A stretch of DNA of 58,317 nucleotides from a virus. Location of the stretch: positions 1 to 58,317 of IMG/VR virus record IMGVR_UViG_3300045051_000401, one strand, 5' to 3'. The notes beneath the pieces were generated by a model. The model ran no database searches. It had not been told where the DNA came from and worked only from the letters and a program-made list of their open reading frames with translations. Shown here in pieces: positions 8,258 to 20,200 of the stretch (within the stretch, counting starts at the first letter, position 1; the number at the start of each line of letters is the position of its first letter). The translations under genes and the position numbers were made by a program.

Positions 8258-11200
8258 ATGATGCCGTTACCTGAAGGCTTCCAACTGGAAAATACACAAG
8301 ACGCGCAGCGTCTCACCGTACCCGAGGGGTTTGTGCTGGAGTCCGCAGCCCCTGCCCCGTCAGGCATGGCACCGGAATCGTCTGACGGCTGGCTGACCCG
8401 TGCCGTTAAGCAGATCCCGGCCGTGGTAGCAGGGATTGCGCGCTCCGGTTACGATATGGGCAAGGAGATCGTAACTCATCCGATCGATACGGCCGTGGAC
8501 GTTGGCCATGGTATGCAGAGCGTTGCCAGGCGAGCCCCGGACACGTTCAAACAGATCGGCGCCGGCGTCTGGCAGGCAATGAATGAGGCGCCAGAGTATG
8601 ATCCGAGTGCTACGGATGCCGAAGGGTATAACCCAACCGCCGGTTTCTTCAACCGTGACGGGGTGACGCTGGCAGAGAGTAACCGGGAGGCGGCACAAAA
8701 GGCGGCTGCGTTTGGCCGGGAAGTTACGGAAAACATCCAAATCGACAAGACGGCTCATCCACGTACCACCAAAACCGGGACCATGCTGGAGAATACCGCC
8801 GAGAGTCTGCTGCAGCAGGCGCCGGGCGTGGCGTTATCCATTGCCGGTTTCCCTGGTGTCGGTTTGCCAATGATGGGTATTCAGACGTTCGGCCAGAAGT
8901 ATGCGGAGAACCGGGCCGCCGGCATGAGTATCGCGGATGCTACCCATAACTCCGCTTTCCAGGGAGGCGTTGAGATCGGTACGGAGCTGATGCCGTTCGT
9001 GGCCATGGCCAAGTTTATGAAACCGGGCAAGTTCAGTACAAAAGTGGTTGATTACATGCTTTCCGAAATTCCGGGTGAGCATATCGCTACGGCGCTGCAG
9101 AATTCTTCTGATGCGTATTTTGACGAGAAGGATCCGGCCAAGCGTATGGCCCAGGTCAAGGAGTACCTGGGGAGTCACAAGTTTACCGAGGATCAGGTTG
9201 ACACGTTCTGGACGACTATTCTGCAGGGGGGGATTATATCCGCTGCGGGGCGGAGTGCGAAAGGGGTTGCTGACCATATCGGCGGCATGGCTCCGGAGGC
9301 TGGTGTCCAGCCGGCTGCAGCTGCAGCTCCGGCGCCGGTGGTCGCACAGAATGAATCCTATGAAGATATCACCGATATGCCGGCACCGAAGGGACCGCTG
9401 GAAAGTGCGGCCGCTCAGGCTCCGGTGGTGGCGCCGGTCGTTGAACCGGCTGCTGCTGTTCCGGAGCGTCAGATTACGGAAGCTGACCAGGTTGATTTTG
9501 AGAACGCGGTGGCGTGGGAGAATAACCTGCGCACGCAGGGGCGGAGCGCTGTCACGGAAATGGAAGGTGAGACGGATCGTGATTATGCGTGGCGGCTGCT
9601 GGATGCGTACCGCGCGGCGATTACTCCGACTGTTGCCGCGTATGACGGCCCGGCTGTTCAACCTGATAGTGAACAAGTAAAGGGAGGGATGGAAAGTGGC
9701 GCTACAGATACAGTGCCCGTTCTGCAAGGCCCGGCCAAAGTGGACGGGATGGAAATGGAAGTGTCCGGGATGCAAAGCGGAGTTCCCGGACGAACAGGTA
9801 ATATATCTGAACCCGGAGGAAAAGTAGATGATTTGTCCCGAGTGCGGCAAGAAACAAGCCCCGAGGCGGAAGTGTCACAACTGCGGGGAAAAACTATAAG
9901 CCAGGCGGAAATGGATGCTGCGGTGCAGCATCTGATCGCTGAAACCAAGACTCGCCCCAAAATGGCGCTTCATGCCGTGAAGTGGTTTCTGGAAAAGGGC
10001 AACAGCGGTATGCCTGAATCATTCGCTACCGTGCTGACTGATTATTTCAAGGCAAACCCGGTCAAAGGGGAAGAGGCGGCGCCGGCCACGGCAGCGGCTG
10101 CCGCTCCGGATTACAGTGATGTATCGTATCTGGTAGATGGTAAGACCCCGGCCGAGATCCAGAAAGCGGCGGATATTGCGCGGGGCGTGGGCAATGATGA
10201 ACGGGCGGACCGGATCCTTGCCTATGCCAAGAGCAAGAGCGATCTTGACGCGGCCGCGCATGAGGCTGCGACCTCGCCTCATAATGATATCCCGGAACCG
10301 TCACAGGCGCAGATCGAGGCGGGCAATTACAAGAAGGGGCATATCAACCTGCAGGGGCTCGATATCTCCATCGAGAACCCGGCAGGATCCCTGCGTAAAG
10401 GTGTCGATGACAGCGGCAAGGCGTGGGAGACCAAGCTGGCCCATCATTACGGCTATATCAAGGGAACCGTGGGAAAGGACAAGGATCATGTCGATGTGTT
10501 CATCGGACCGAATCCTGAAAGCGATCGTGTATTTGTTGTTGATCAGATCGACCCGAAAACCGGCAAGCTCGATGAGCATAAGGTCATGCTCGGCTTTACT
10601 TCCGAGGAAGAGGCGCGCTCCGGGTACCTGGCCAACTATGACCAGAGCGGACCGGGCCGGATCGGCGCACTGGCGGCAACGTCAATCGGTCAGTTCCATC
10701 GATGGCTGAAACATGGCGATACCAAAAAAGCCTTTGCCGGCAGTAATTGGGCCGAAGATGCCCCCTCCCCTACCCCTGCGGCTGCTGACGAAAGCCAGGC
10801 AGAAACGAAATCTGAAAGCCGGCCGGAAGTGGCAGCGTATGAAAAACGGCTGAAAGCGGCCTTTAACACGCTGGAGCTGGGAAAGGTCACTGATGAATTC
10901 CATAACGATGATTCCCTGACGGATGACGAGTGGCGTTATCTGGAAGGTGTCTCGCTGGATCTGGAGCAGCAGCTGGGGAAAAAGCCGCACGTAAAAGACG
11001 GCGAGATCGATCTGGATGAGCTGGAGCATGTGGTTGATTTTGATGATCTGCCCCGCAAGCTGGATGCGTTCCCGGAGGTGGCCAAGACTCAGCAGGCCAG
11101 CAAGCTGCCCGGTGCTGACGTGGTGTTGTCACAGGCTGATGCTGACAAGATCGTGGCCGGCTGGAAACAGGAAGCGCTCCGGATCGGCGCGGAAGAGGAT

Positions 11201-14200
11201 AATAGCAAGAAGGTGGTCCTCAGTTTCTTCGACCGTACCGGCCATTGGTCAAAGCCATGGAAAGACGCCGGTTATCAGGTGTTGTCGTATGATATCCAGA
11301 CCGGTGATGATCTGATGGAGTTTTTCCCGCTCAATGACATTATGCAGGTCCGGGAGGCTGGGCTGGATATCGTCGGTGTCCTGGCGGCGCCGCCCTGTAC
11401 CTCTTTTGCCGTGTCCGGTGCCCGCTGGTGGCAGGATCAGCACGACAAGGCCGATAATGACATGGTGGAAAAGAAATACGGCTGGCAGGCGGCCCGCTAT
11501 TTCGATACGCCGCTGGAATATGCCAAGACGCTGGTGAAGCTCTCTGAATTGGCGATCGAGATGGCTGATCCGGCATGGTATGCCATGGAGAACCCGGTTG
11601 GTCGTTTTGCCGAGCAGAATGATCTGCCAAAGGCGGCCCTGTCTTTTGATCCGGCCAATTTTGGCAATCCATACACCAAGAAAACGATGATCTGGGGGGA
11701 GTTTAACACCGTTCTGCCTACCGCAAATGTGGCGCCTACCCAGGGGAGTCTGATCCATACGCTCCGGGGTGATGTTCCTGAACAGAAGCAGCTCCGTTCG
11801 GAAACGCCGGATGGTTTTGCCTATGCGTTTTTTATGGCCAATCACAAAACTGCAGCGGCAAGTGCGACCGCAAATGCTGACGCAAATGCTGACGCTGTTG
11901 CCGCAGCTCCGCGCGCTGACGGGAGTAAATCAAAGCATCGGCAGAACCTTGAAAAGCTGCTGCGTAATGCAAAGACTGAGGCGGGCCGGGCAAAGTTTTT
12001 GAAGAAGCTGGAGGCGTTGAAGCAGAAGGAATCTGCCGCAAGTGATGCCGCAACTGCGAGCGCAAACGATGCCGCAACTGCGACCGCAGATGCCCCGGCG
12101 CAAAAGCCGGCGGAGCGGCTGCCGCTGCCGGCAAAAAGGGATGATCGTGGGCCGGAAGGGCAAAAGGCGTACCTTGCCATGCTTGACCGTTACGACCTTT
12201 ATCAAGATTCTCCATCGGACCGTCGGGACTTTGATAACTTCTTTTACAGCCATTACTATGCCGGGTGGAAAGATTACGGCCAGCCGGTTATTGAACTTGA
12301 GATGCACCGGGAAACCGGCAATGAGGCGTATGCTGCCGGGTTGGCTGATGGCGTCAAGGTCGAAGCAAAACCGGACAAAGCGAAACCGGACAAAGCAAAG
12401 CCGGCCAAGAAGGTTGTCTTTGCCACGGAAGAGCAGGAAATGCAGCGCTTCCGGCTCTATCAGCAGCTGAACGCACTCAAGGACGCCCCTAAGTCGAAAT
12501 ATAAGACGATGAACGACAAGCGGTTTGCGGAAAAGCAGATCAAGGAACTGGAAAAGCAGCTGAAAAAACTGCCGATCGGTATGCTGACCGCGTTCGGTGT
12601 CAAAGAGTTGAGTTATGGCCGGCCGCAATCGCTGGCTGATCTGGGGGTACTGGTTCACTGGAAAACCGGTATGGACTTCAATATCCTGCATAACGATACG
12701 CTGGAAGAAGCCTATGCCGACTTTTCCGAAGGACGGGGCAAGGTCTTTACCAAGGAGTATTTTGATGCCCGCTGGCATGAACTGTGGCCGGCCAAGGCGC
12801 CAAAGGATGCTGATCTGGAAACGCGGACCCGGATCGAGGCCCGTGCGGCCGGATTCAGGTATTATTCCACGAATTTTGCTCCGGATCATCCTGGCGCGGT
12901 AACGTGGCGCCGGCCTGATGGGAAGGGCGAGGTTGTGCTGCGGGATGGTGAGTTTTCAGTGGTACCGGGATATAGGGAACCGGCGGTACCGTTCAAGACG
13001 TTCAAAGAGGCGGCGGAGTTTCTGGATAACCCGGCAGTGCCGCCGGCCGTTTCCGCTCCAATGAAAAACCGTCTCAAGCTGGCGCATGAGAATTTCAAGG
13101 CGCGTAAAGCTGCTGAACGGCAAGGGGCTTTCTCTGCCAAGCGGTTCGGTAATGCACTGGCCCTGCTGAAAGCCAAGAACGAGGCACGCAAAACCAAGGT
13201 GGCCGAGCACCAGGCCCGGAAACGGGTGGCAGAGGCCGCCGTGTTTTCGGCAATGGTCAACCATGATGTGATCGGCAACCTCTCCCTGCAGGCGAAGAGC
13301 ACGGCCGAAATCGCTACGTTCAACAAAGAGGCGGCCGAGATCGTGGCCGAACATATCCAGGCGCTGATCGACAAGGCCGAGACGCCGCAGGAAATGCTGG
13401 TGTATTCGGAAATGCTGGTTGATGGTAAACCGGTCCTGCCTGAGTCCTTCTTTACCGCGCTCCGGAAGGATGCGGCCAAGGCGTTCCAGCAGAACGAAAA
13501 AGAGAAGAACCGGGATCCGGAAGTGTACCGCTCCGCGCTGGCGTCAAATCTGGTGGCCCGGAGTATTGCCGAGGGTACCGAAGAGGCCCGGCGCTACAAG
13601 GAAGGGTTTGATCATGCCTTGAAGGGCAAGACGAAATCGACGCTGCCGAGTGATGACAGTCGTTATTTCGATGGCTACAAGGATGCCCAGGCGTGGATCG
13701 ATACCGCCGAGGGGAAAGCGTGGTACGAGGGGAAACGGACCGCCAAGGAGAAATCTACCGGGGATGCGTTAAAGCGGGCATGGGATCGCCAGAAAAAGGA
13801 TCTGGCCAGTATCGACAGCGAGGATATGAAAAAAGCCTGGACCCGGCTGTTAAAGGCCACGGCCCGCGCGGATCATTTCCCGATCATGCTGGCCGAGGAT
13901 GCCACGCCGGGCGCTCGGGAGTGGCTGGAAAAGTTCCGCAGCAAGGTCGCTACCTTCTCGGATTTCTATATGTGGGAGGCGGTAAACTCTGCGACCGGGA
14001 AATACACCCGGCCGGAAACGGCTTTTGAGGGGCGCTATAACAGCGACAAGGGGCGGATCCGTGATGCCCGCAACAAGAAGATCGAGAAGAATGTTACCCC
14101 GGAGTATTACGATGTGCTCCGGCGTGATGGCTACCTGGTCGGCAAGCGCTTTGAAACCGAGGCGGAGGCACAGGCGCTGATCGATAGCGGTGAGGATCTC

Positions 14201-17200
14201 TTTAAGGGTGGCACGGTCTGGCCCGGCCGGGTGCAGCATACCGGTGTGAATGATCAGCATTTCTCTCTGACCAAAGCGGAATTGCTGGAGGTTAGCAAGG
14301 AGATCGCGGCTGATTACCAGACGCGCGTTCATGGCTTGGCGGAGCGGTTCAAGGGGGTGAAGGATCTCACCGGCATTAAAGAGGTTGTCGAGGGGATGTT
14401 TAATGCCCATCCGATCGAAAAGACTGACGAGTACGAAGCAAACAAATCCCTGTATCGTGACGAGCGGATGGATATCGTTCGGATGCTGCCGGATGATGAC
14501 AAATACAGTTACTGGACCCGGTTGGCCCGGATCGAGACGGTTGAGAATACCAAAACCAAACGGGATTCACTGGTGCGGCCACGCCTGGACAAGATTATCC
14601 GCAAGGGGGTGGTCAATGCGCGCAATGGTAGGGATATCTCTGCTGATCAGCTGAAAAAAACCTTTGGCTTTGCCGATATCACCATCGGCCAGTATGTGAC
14701 CGCGCAGCAGGCGCAGGATCATATCAACTACACCTATGATGCCCTGATGACGCTGGTGGATCTGCTCAAGAATAAGCCAAAGGATCTCTCTTTTGGCGGC
14801 AAGTTGCACTATGCGATCGGCGCGCTGGGCTCCGGGAAGTACGCGGCCCACTTCCAGCCGAAACAGGCCCATCCGTCAGGCGGTACCGTACCGGTTATCA
14901 ATGTCACCAATACCAAGGGTGACGGTGCGTTTCTTCGCGAGTTCTTTCATGCGATCGATTTCCTGACCACGGATCCCCGCTTGAAGCAGGTGATCAGCAG
15001 CGTCAAGTCGTTGCTGGTTGATGTGCCGTACAGTGCCGAGGAAGTGCTGAAGGATGTGGAAGGATTCCTTGACGGCCGGCGGAGTTTTACCCGGATGCCG
15101 CGCAATTCGACGCCAAAGGATCATGCACTCTATCTGCTGAATCACTATTACAGCCGGGCCGGCAAGTCGGGCCGCCAGACTGATTTTTACCGGGAAGCGC
15201 AGAAACTTGACGCCGGCCGGGGTAATGATCCGTACTGGTCAAACCAGTATGAACCGTTTGCCCGGATGGCTGAGGCGTGGGGATATGATGCGCTGCGGGA
15301 TCAGTCGGCGCAGGATGATTACCTGGTGGCGAATTGGGCCGAGGACGGCAAGGTAACGAGTCCTCAGTACAAGGGTACGCCGTACCCTCGTGGTGAAGAG
15401 CGCGGCCGTCTGGTCAAGGTGTTTGGTGAGCTGATCGATGCAATGGCGTGGGGTGATGACGGCCCGGTGCTGAAAGAGGGGCACAAGTGGCATGACACGC
15501 TTCCGTATGAAGATGCGGCAGCACCATTCAGAAAGGCGCGGCAGGATGCGCTCGATAACCTTGACAAGATCGCGGCCAATCTGAAAGCGCGCAAGGCCGA
15601 AGAGGCGGCCGAGCGGGAGCGGAAGAGACAAGAGGCGATCTGGGGAACCGTGCCGGTGGAAGAGCCGGCGCCGGCGCCGGTACCACCGGCTGAAACGGTT
15701 GCGTCCGAGGATCCCGCTGTCGGTACCTCCATCGATGAACTGTCGGCGCTGTTTGATGAAGTGGCTGATAGCATGGCGGCCGAGGCCCAGGAAGAGCCCA
15801 AGGCCGAGGCACCGGGTACGGCTGTTGAGCGGCAGGGGTGGACGGTCGAGGATGTGAAGTTTCTGCGGGATCTGGTTGAAGAGGGTACGATGGTGCTGCT
15901 GGCCAGTGATGAATTTGCGACCGCACACCAGATCCCCACGATCCACTCTTTTTCGGGTAAGGCTACCGTGGCGCACATGGGGTACGGTGTCTTTAAGGCC
16001 AAGAATGACACGTATGAGGTTACCTGGACCGGTGGCGGCGCTATGTCGAGCACTCCGGGCGGGCACCCGTACACGACCGTTTCTGTTGTGGATGGCCTGT
16101 TTGTCTATCCGAAAAACGAAATAATGGCCACGTTGACGGGCGTGCTGGAAGAGTCCCGCAAGGCCAACACCAAGAGCCTGTTGCAGAACGGCAGAAGCGG
16201 CAAGCTGCAGACGGCGGCCGAGCAGACGGTTGCGCCGGTCGCACCGAAAAGCAACGATGTGGCGCCTCCCCTCCCCTCCCTCTCTGTGGAACAGGATAAG
16301 ACCGCTGCAGCACTGGCCAAGGAATTCGCCAAGCATGGCGTCGAAGGGATAGACGAAGCACTCAAGGGGCTCGTCGGGATCTTTGGCGGTGGCCCCAACA
16401 AGCTGTTGTCGTTCCCGGCCGGGTTTGACGAGGAAGCCTACAAGCTGGCCAAGCCTCATTTTGAGGCGTCGGCCAAGGCGTTCCATAAGGCGGGCATGAC
16501 CTTCAAGGAGTTTGTGGCCACGTTCTTCCGCTCGATCATCCAGAGTTTCGGTGTCGGGGTCAAGCCGTATGCGGTGCAGTTTGCCAAGGATTACGAGGCT
16601 ACCTATAACGAGCTGCAGAAAGAGCAGGCGGCGCCGGCCACGCAAGAGGCTGTTGTAGCTGACAATTCACCGGCTGCAGGGCTGGCCGATTGGGTCCACT
16701 TCAATCTGAACAAGAATAAGGCGATTAGCTGGCAAGAGCTGTTCAGCAAAGCCGATCAGTTCTACGGCGGCACTCAGGCCGATGGTACCTACTCGGTGAA
16801 GGATGCCTATGATGCTGTGGAGCTGGGGATCAATCAGGCACTGCTTGAAAAAGAGCGGCTCGGTAGTTTCCCGTCAAGCGCGGCCATAGCTGCGGATGTA
16901 ATGAAGTCCCTGGAATCGCTGCTTGATCTTGTGCCGACTCAAACCAAGCGGACCGCTGAAATGGACGAATTCCAGCAGTTCAGCACGCCGCCTCATTTTG
17001 CGTGGCTGGCCAACTGGACGGCGAACCTCCGCCCGGAAGATACCTATCTGGAGCCGTCCGCCGGTGTCGGTGGCCTGGCTACCTTTGGCAAGCTGGCCGG
17101 CGTGAAACAGGTTGTCGTCAACGAGCTGTCAGCGCGGCGCCTGGCACTGCTGCGGTTGCTACCCTTCGACCGTTTCTTTTCGGAGAACGCGGAGCAGCTG

Positions 17201-20200
17201 GACAACATCCTGCCGGATGACGTTAAGCCAACCGTGATCGTGATGAACCCGCCATTTTCGAGCACGGCCGGCCGGGTGGAGGGGCAGCGCAAAACCATCA
17301 ACGGTGCCAAGCATATCGAGCAGGCGCTGGCGCGTCTCGCTCCGGGTGGCCGTCTGGTTGCGATCGTCGGTGAGGGGATGGCTCACAACAAGCCGAATTT
17401 CCGCGATTGGTGGAAAAATATCGAGAAAAAATACGCAGTTCGTGCTAATATTGGTATAGATGGAACCAGTTATTCCAAGTACGGCACTACCTTTGACAAC
17501 CAGATCCTCGTGATCGATAAAGTGGCACCAACCGGGGCGGAGATCCTGACCGGGAAGGTGGCACATCCGAATGAGGCGTTTGCCCTCCTGGAAGGAATCA
17601 GAAATGACAGACCAACTACAGAGACAGCTGGATCAGGTAGCAGCGTGGCCAGCCAGCAAGGAAGCGGAACGGCTGTGCAAAGTGGCACAGGCAACCAGAT
17701 TGCCGTGGATGCAGCCGGCGATTCTGGATCTCCTGTCGTGGGCAGTGGAAGACGCGGCGCCGAAGTACAAGCTGGAAACCGGCCGGGCACTGCAGATGCT
17801 GGAAGAGCTGCAGGGGATGGCAAACCCGGTAGCAGCAGCACGGATTCTGTTCGATCTGGACGGACAGGAGCAGACGGACATACCGGCGGAACTGACCAGA
17901 GCGGTAACGCGACCGGAAATAGCTCAAACAGTGATAACCTTGGCGATAAACTCGGCAGCGAAGTAGAACTAAAAGCCGATGCTGCCAGTGAGCTAGGCGA
18001 AATCAATAACTCCGTATTTGAGCAGTACGTCCCCAAGAAGGTCCGGATCGAGGGAAGTGTCCCGCACAATACTCCCCTCGTTGAATCGGCGGCACTCGCT
18101 GCCGTAAGCGGTCCGGATCCAACCTATACGCCCAATCTCCCCAAAGAAGTCATTACAAAAGGGTTGCTCTCCGATGCGCAGCTTGAATCGGTTGTGTATG
18201 CCGGCCAGGCACACCAGCAATGGCTGGTTAATGGCCAGCGCCGTGGTTTCTTCCTCGGTGATGGTACCGGTGTCGGCAAGGGGCGCCAGATCTCCGGCAT
18301 TATCCTGGACAACATGCGCCAGGGGCAGAAAAAAGCCGTCTGGATCTCCAAGAAAACACCGCTGATCGAAGATGCCAAGCGGGACTTTGCCGATATCGGT
18401 GGCGATCCCAAGCTGATTTTTGCGCAGGACAAGACTAAGGCGGCGGAGGATATCAAGGCGGAACAGGGGATCATGTTCGCCGGATATGCGCTGTTGCGTG
18501 GCCAGACGAGCGCGGCCCGTGATGCAATCAAGGCAAACGGCAGGGTTAAGATCTCTGATAAGCGCGGCCTGTCATACGTCCGGACTCAGCAGATCGCTAA
18601 CTGGCTCGGGGCGGATTTCGACGGCGTAATCGTTTTTGACGAGGCGCACGAGATGGGTAATGCGGTACCGGTGAAGGGTACGCGCGGCACCAAAAAACCG
18701 TCTGATCAGGCGTTGGCTGCGCTGGAGCTGCAGCGGGCACTGCCACGGGCCAAGGTTGTCTATGTTTCCGCGACCGGCGCCACGGAAGTTGCCAACCTCG
18801 CCTATGCTGATCGGCTCGGCTTGTGGGGTGAGGGTACGCCCTTTACCGATGTTCATGCGTTTGTTGGCAGCTTGAGCCAGAGCGTCTCAGCCATGGAGCT
18901 GGTGGCGCAGAACCTGAAACAGATGGGGCTCTATCTGGCCCGCTCCCTCTCCTTTGACGGGATCGTCTACAACAAGATCGAGCATGACCTGACCGATTAC
19001 CAGCGGGAAACCTACGATCTGCTGGCAACGGCCTGGCAGGGCGTGCTGCAGAATATCAATGAAGCACTCCAGGACACCGGCGTTATGGATCCGCATACCG
19101 GGAAGTCTACCGGCAAGGAATCCGGCAAGATAAAATCAGCGATCATGTCCGCGTTCTGGGGCTCTCACCAGCGCTTTTTCAACCAGATCATTACGGCGGG
19201 CGCCATGCCCTCCGTGTTGGAGCAGATTGAGAAAGATCTGAGCGAGAATAAGAGTGTCGTGCTGCAGCTGGTTAATACCAACGAGGCGGATCAGGAGCGG
19301 GCACTGGCCAAGATGGCCGGCCAGACCATCAAGGAGGGGGAAGAGGACAGCGTTGAAGAGCTGGATCTTACCCCGCGTGAGCAGCTGATCAACTTCATCG
19401 AGCGCGCTTTCCCGGTACGCCAGATGGAGCAGTACACCGATGGCATTGACGAGAAGGGTAATCCGATCATCCGCCTCCGGCCCGTACTGGATTCGGCCGG
19501 CAAGCCGGTCCTGAACCGTGACGCGGTGGCCAAGCGTGACCAGCTGATTGAACGGATCCGGGGGATCCGGATCCCGGACTCGGCCATGCAGATGCTGATC
19601 AATCACTTTGGCCCCGAGAAGGTTGCGGAAATAACCGGCCGTACCCAGCGCGTTATCTATGACGAGAAGGGGAAGATGAAGATCGAGAAGCGCGGCCCGT
19701 CTGCCGTGGCTGCTGACTCCAATAACTTCAAGGACGGCAAGAAGAAGATCCTGATCTTCTCTCAGGCCGGCGGTACCGGTTTCTCGTTTCACGCGGACAA
19801 GCGTTACAAGAATCAGGATCAGCGCAGCCATTACATCCTGCAACCGGGGTGGAGTGCTGACCGGGCCATACAGGGACTTGGCCGTTCTCACCGTACCAAT
19901 CAGAGCAGCACGCCGATCTATCGGCTGGTGACCACCGATATCCCGGCGCAAAAGCGCTTTATCTCTTCGATTGCCCGGCGCCTGGAGCAGCTCGGGGCAC
20001 TCACGTCCGGGCAGCGTGACACGGCCGGGGGATCCCTCTTTTCCGCGACGGATAACCTGGAGTCGATCTATTCGACCCGCGCGGTCAAGCAGTTCTTTAC
20101 AAACGCCTTTGGTACCGGACAGACGCGGACCGGTTACGACCAGCTGCCGGATGATCTGTTGGAGCAGATGGGGCTGCAGGGAATCATCGACCCGGACACC

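Noticed and set aside
9048-9680. 210-codon +1 frame just upstream of the zinc-ribbon microgenes
   Set aside because: Product is extremely Arg-rich, as expected from out-of-frame GC-rich DNA, and has no SD. It also shows that the microgenes' stop-bounded Cys-rich frames are not a mere continuation.
15239-16645. 468-codon open frame on the minus strand
   Set aside because: Antisense to conserved giant-gene coding, Arg- and Leu-rich, with no recognisable domain. High GC makes such frames common.
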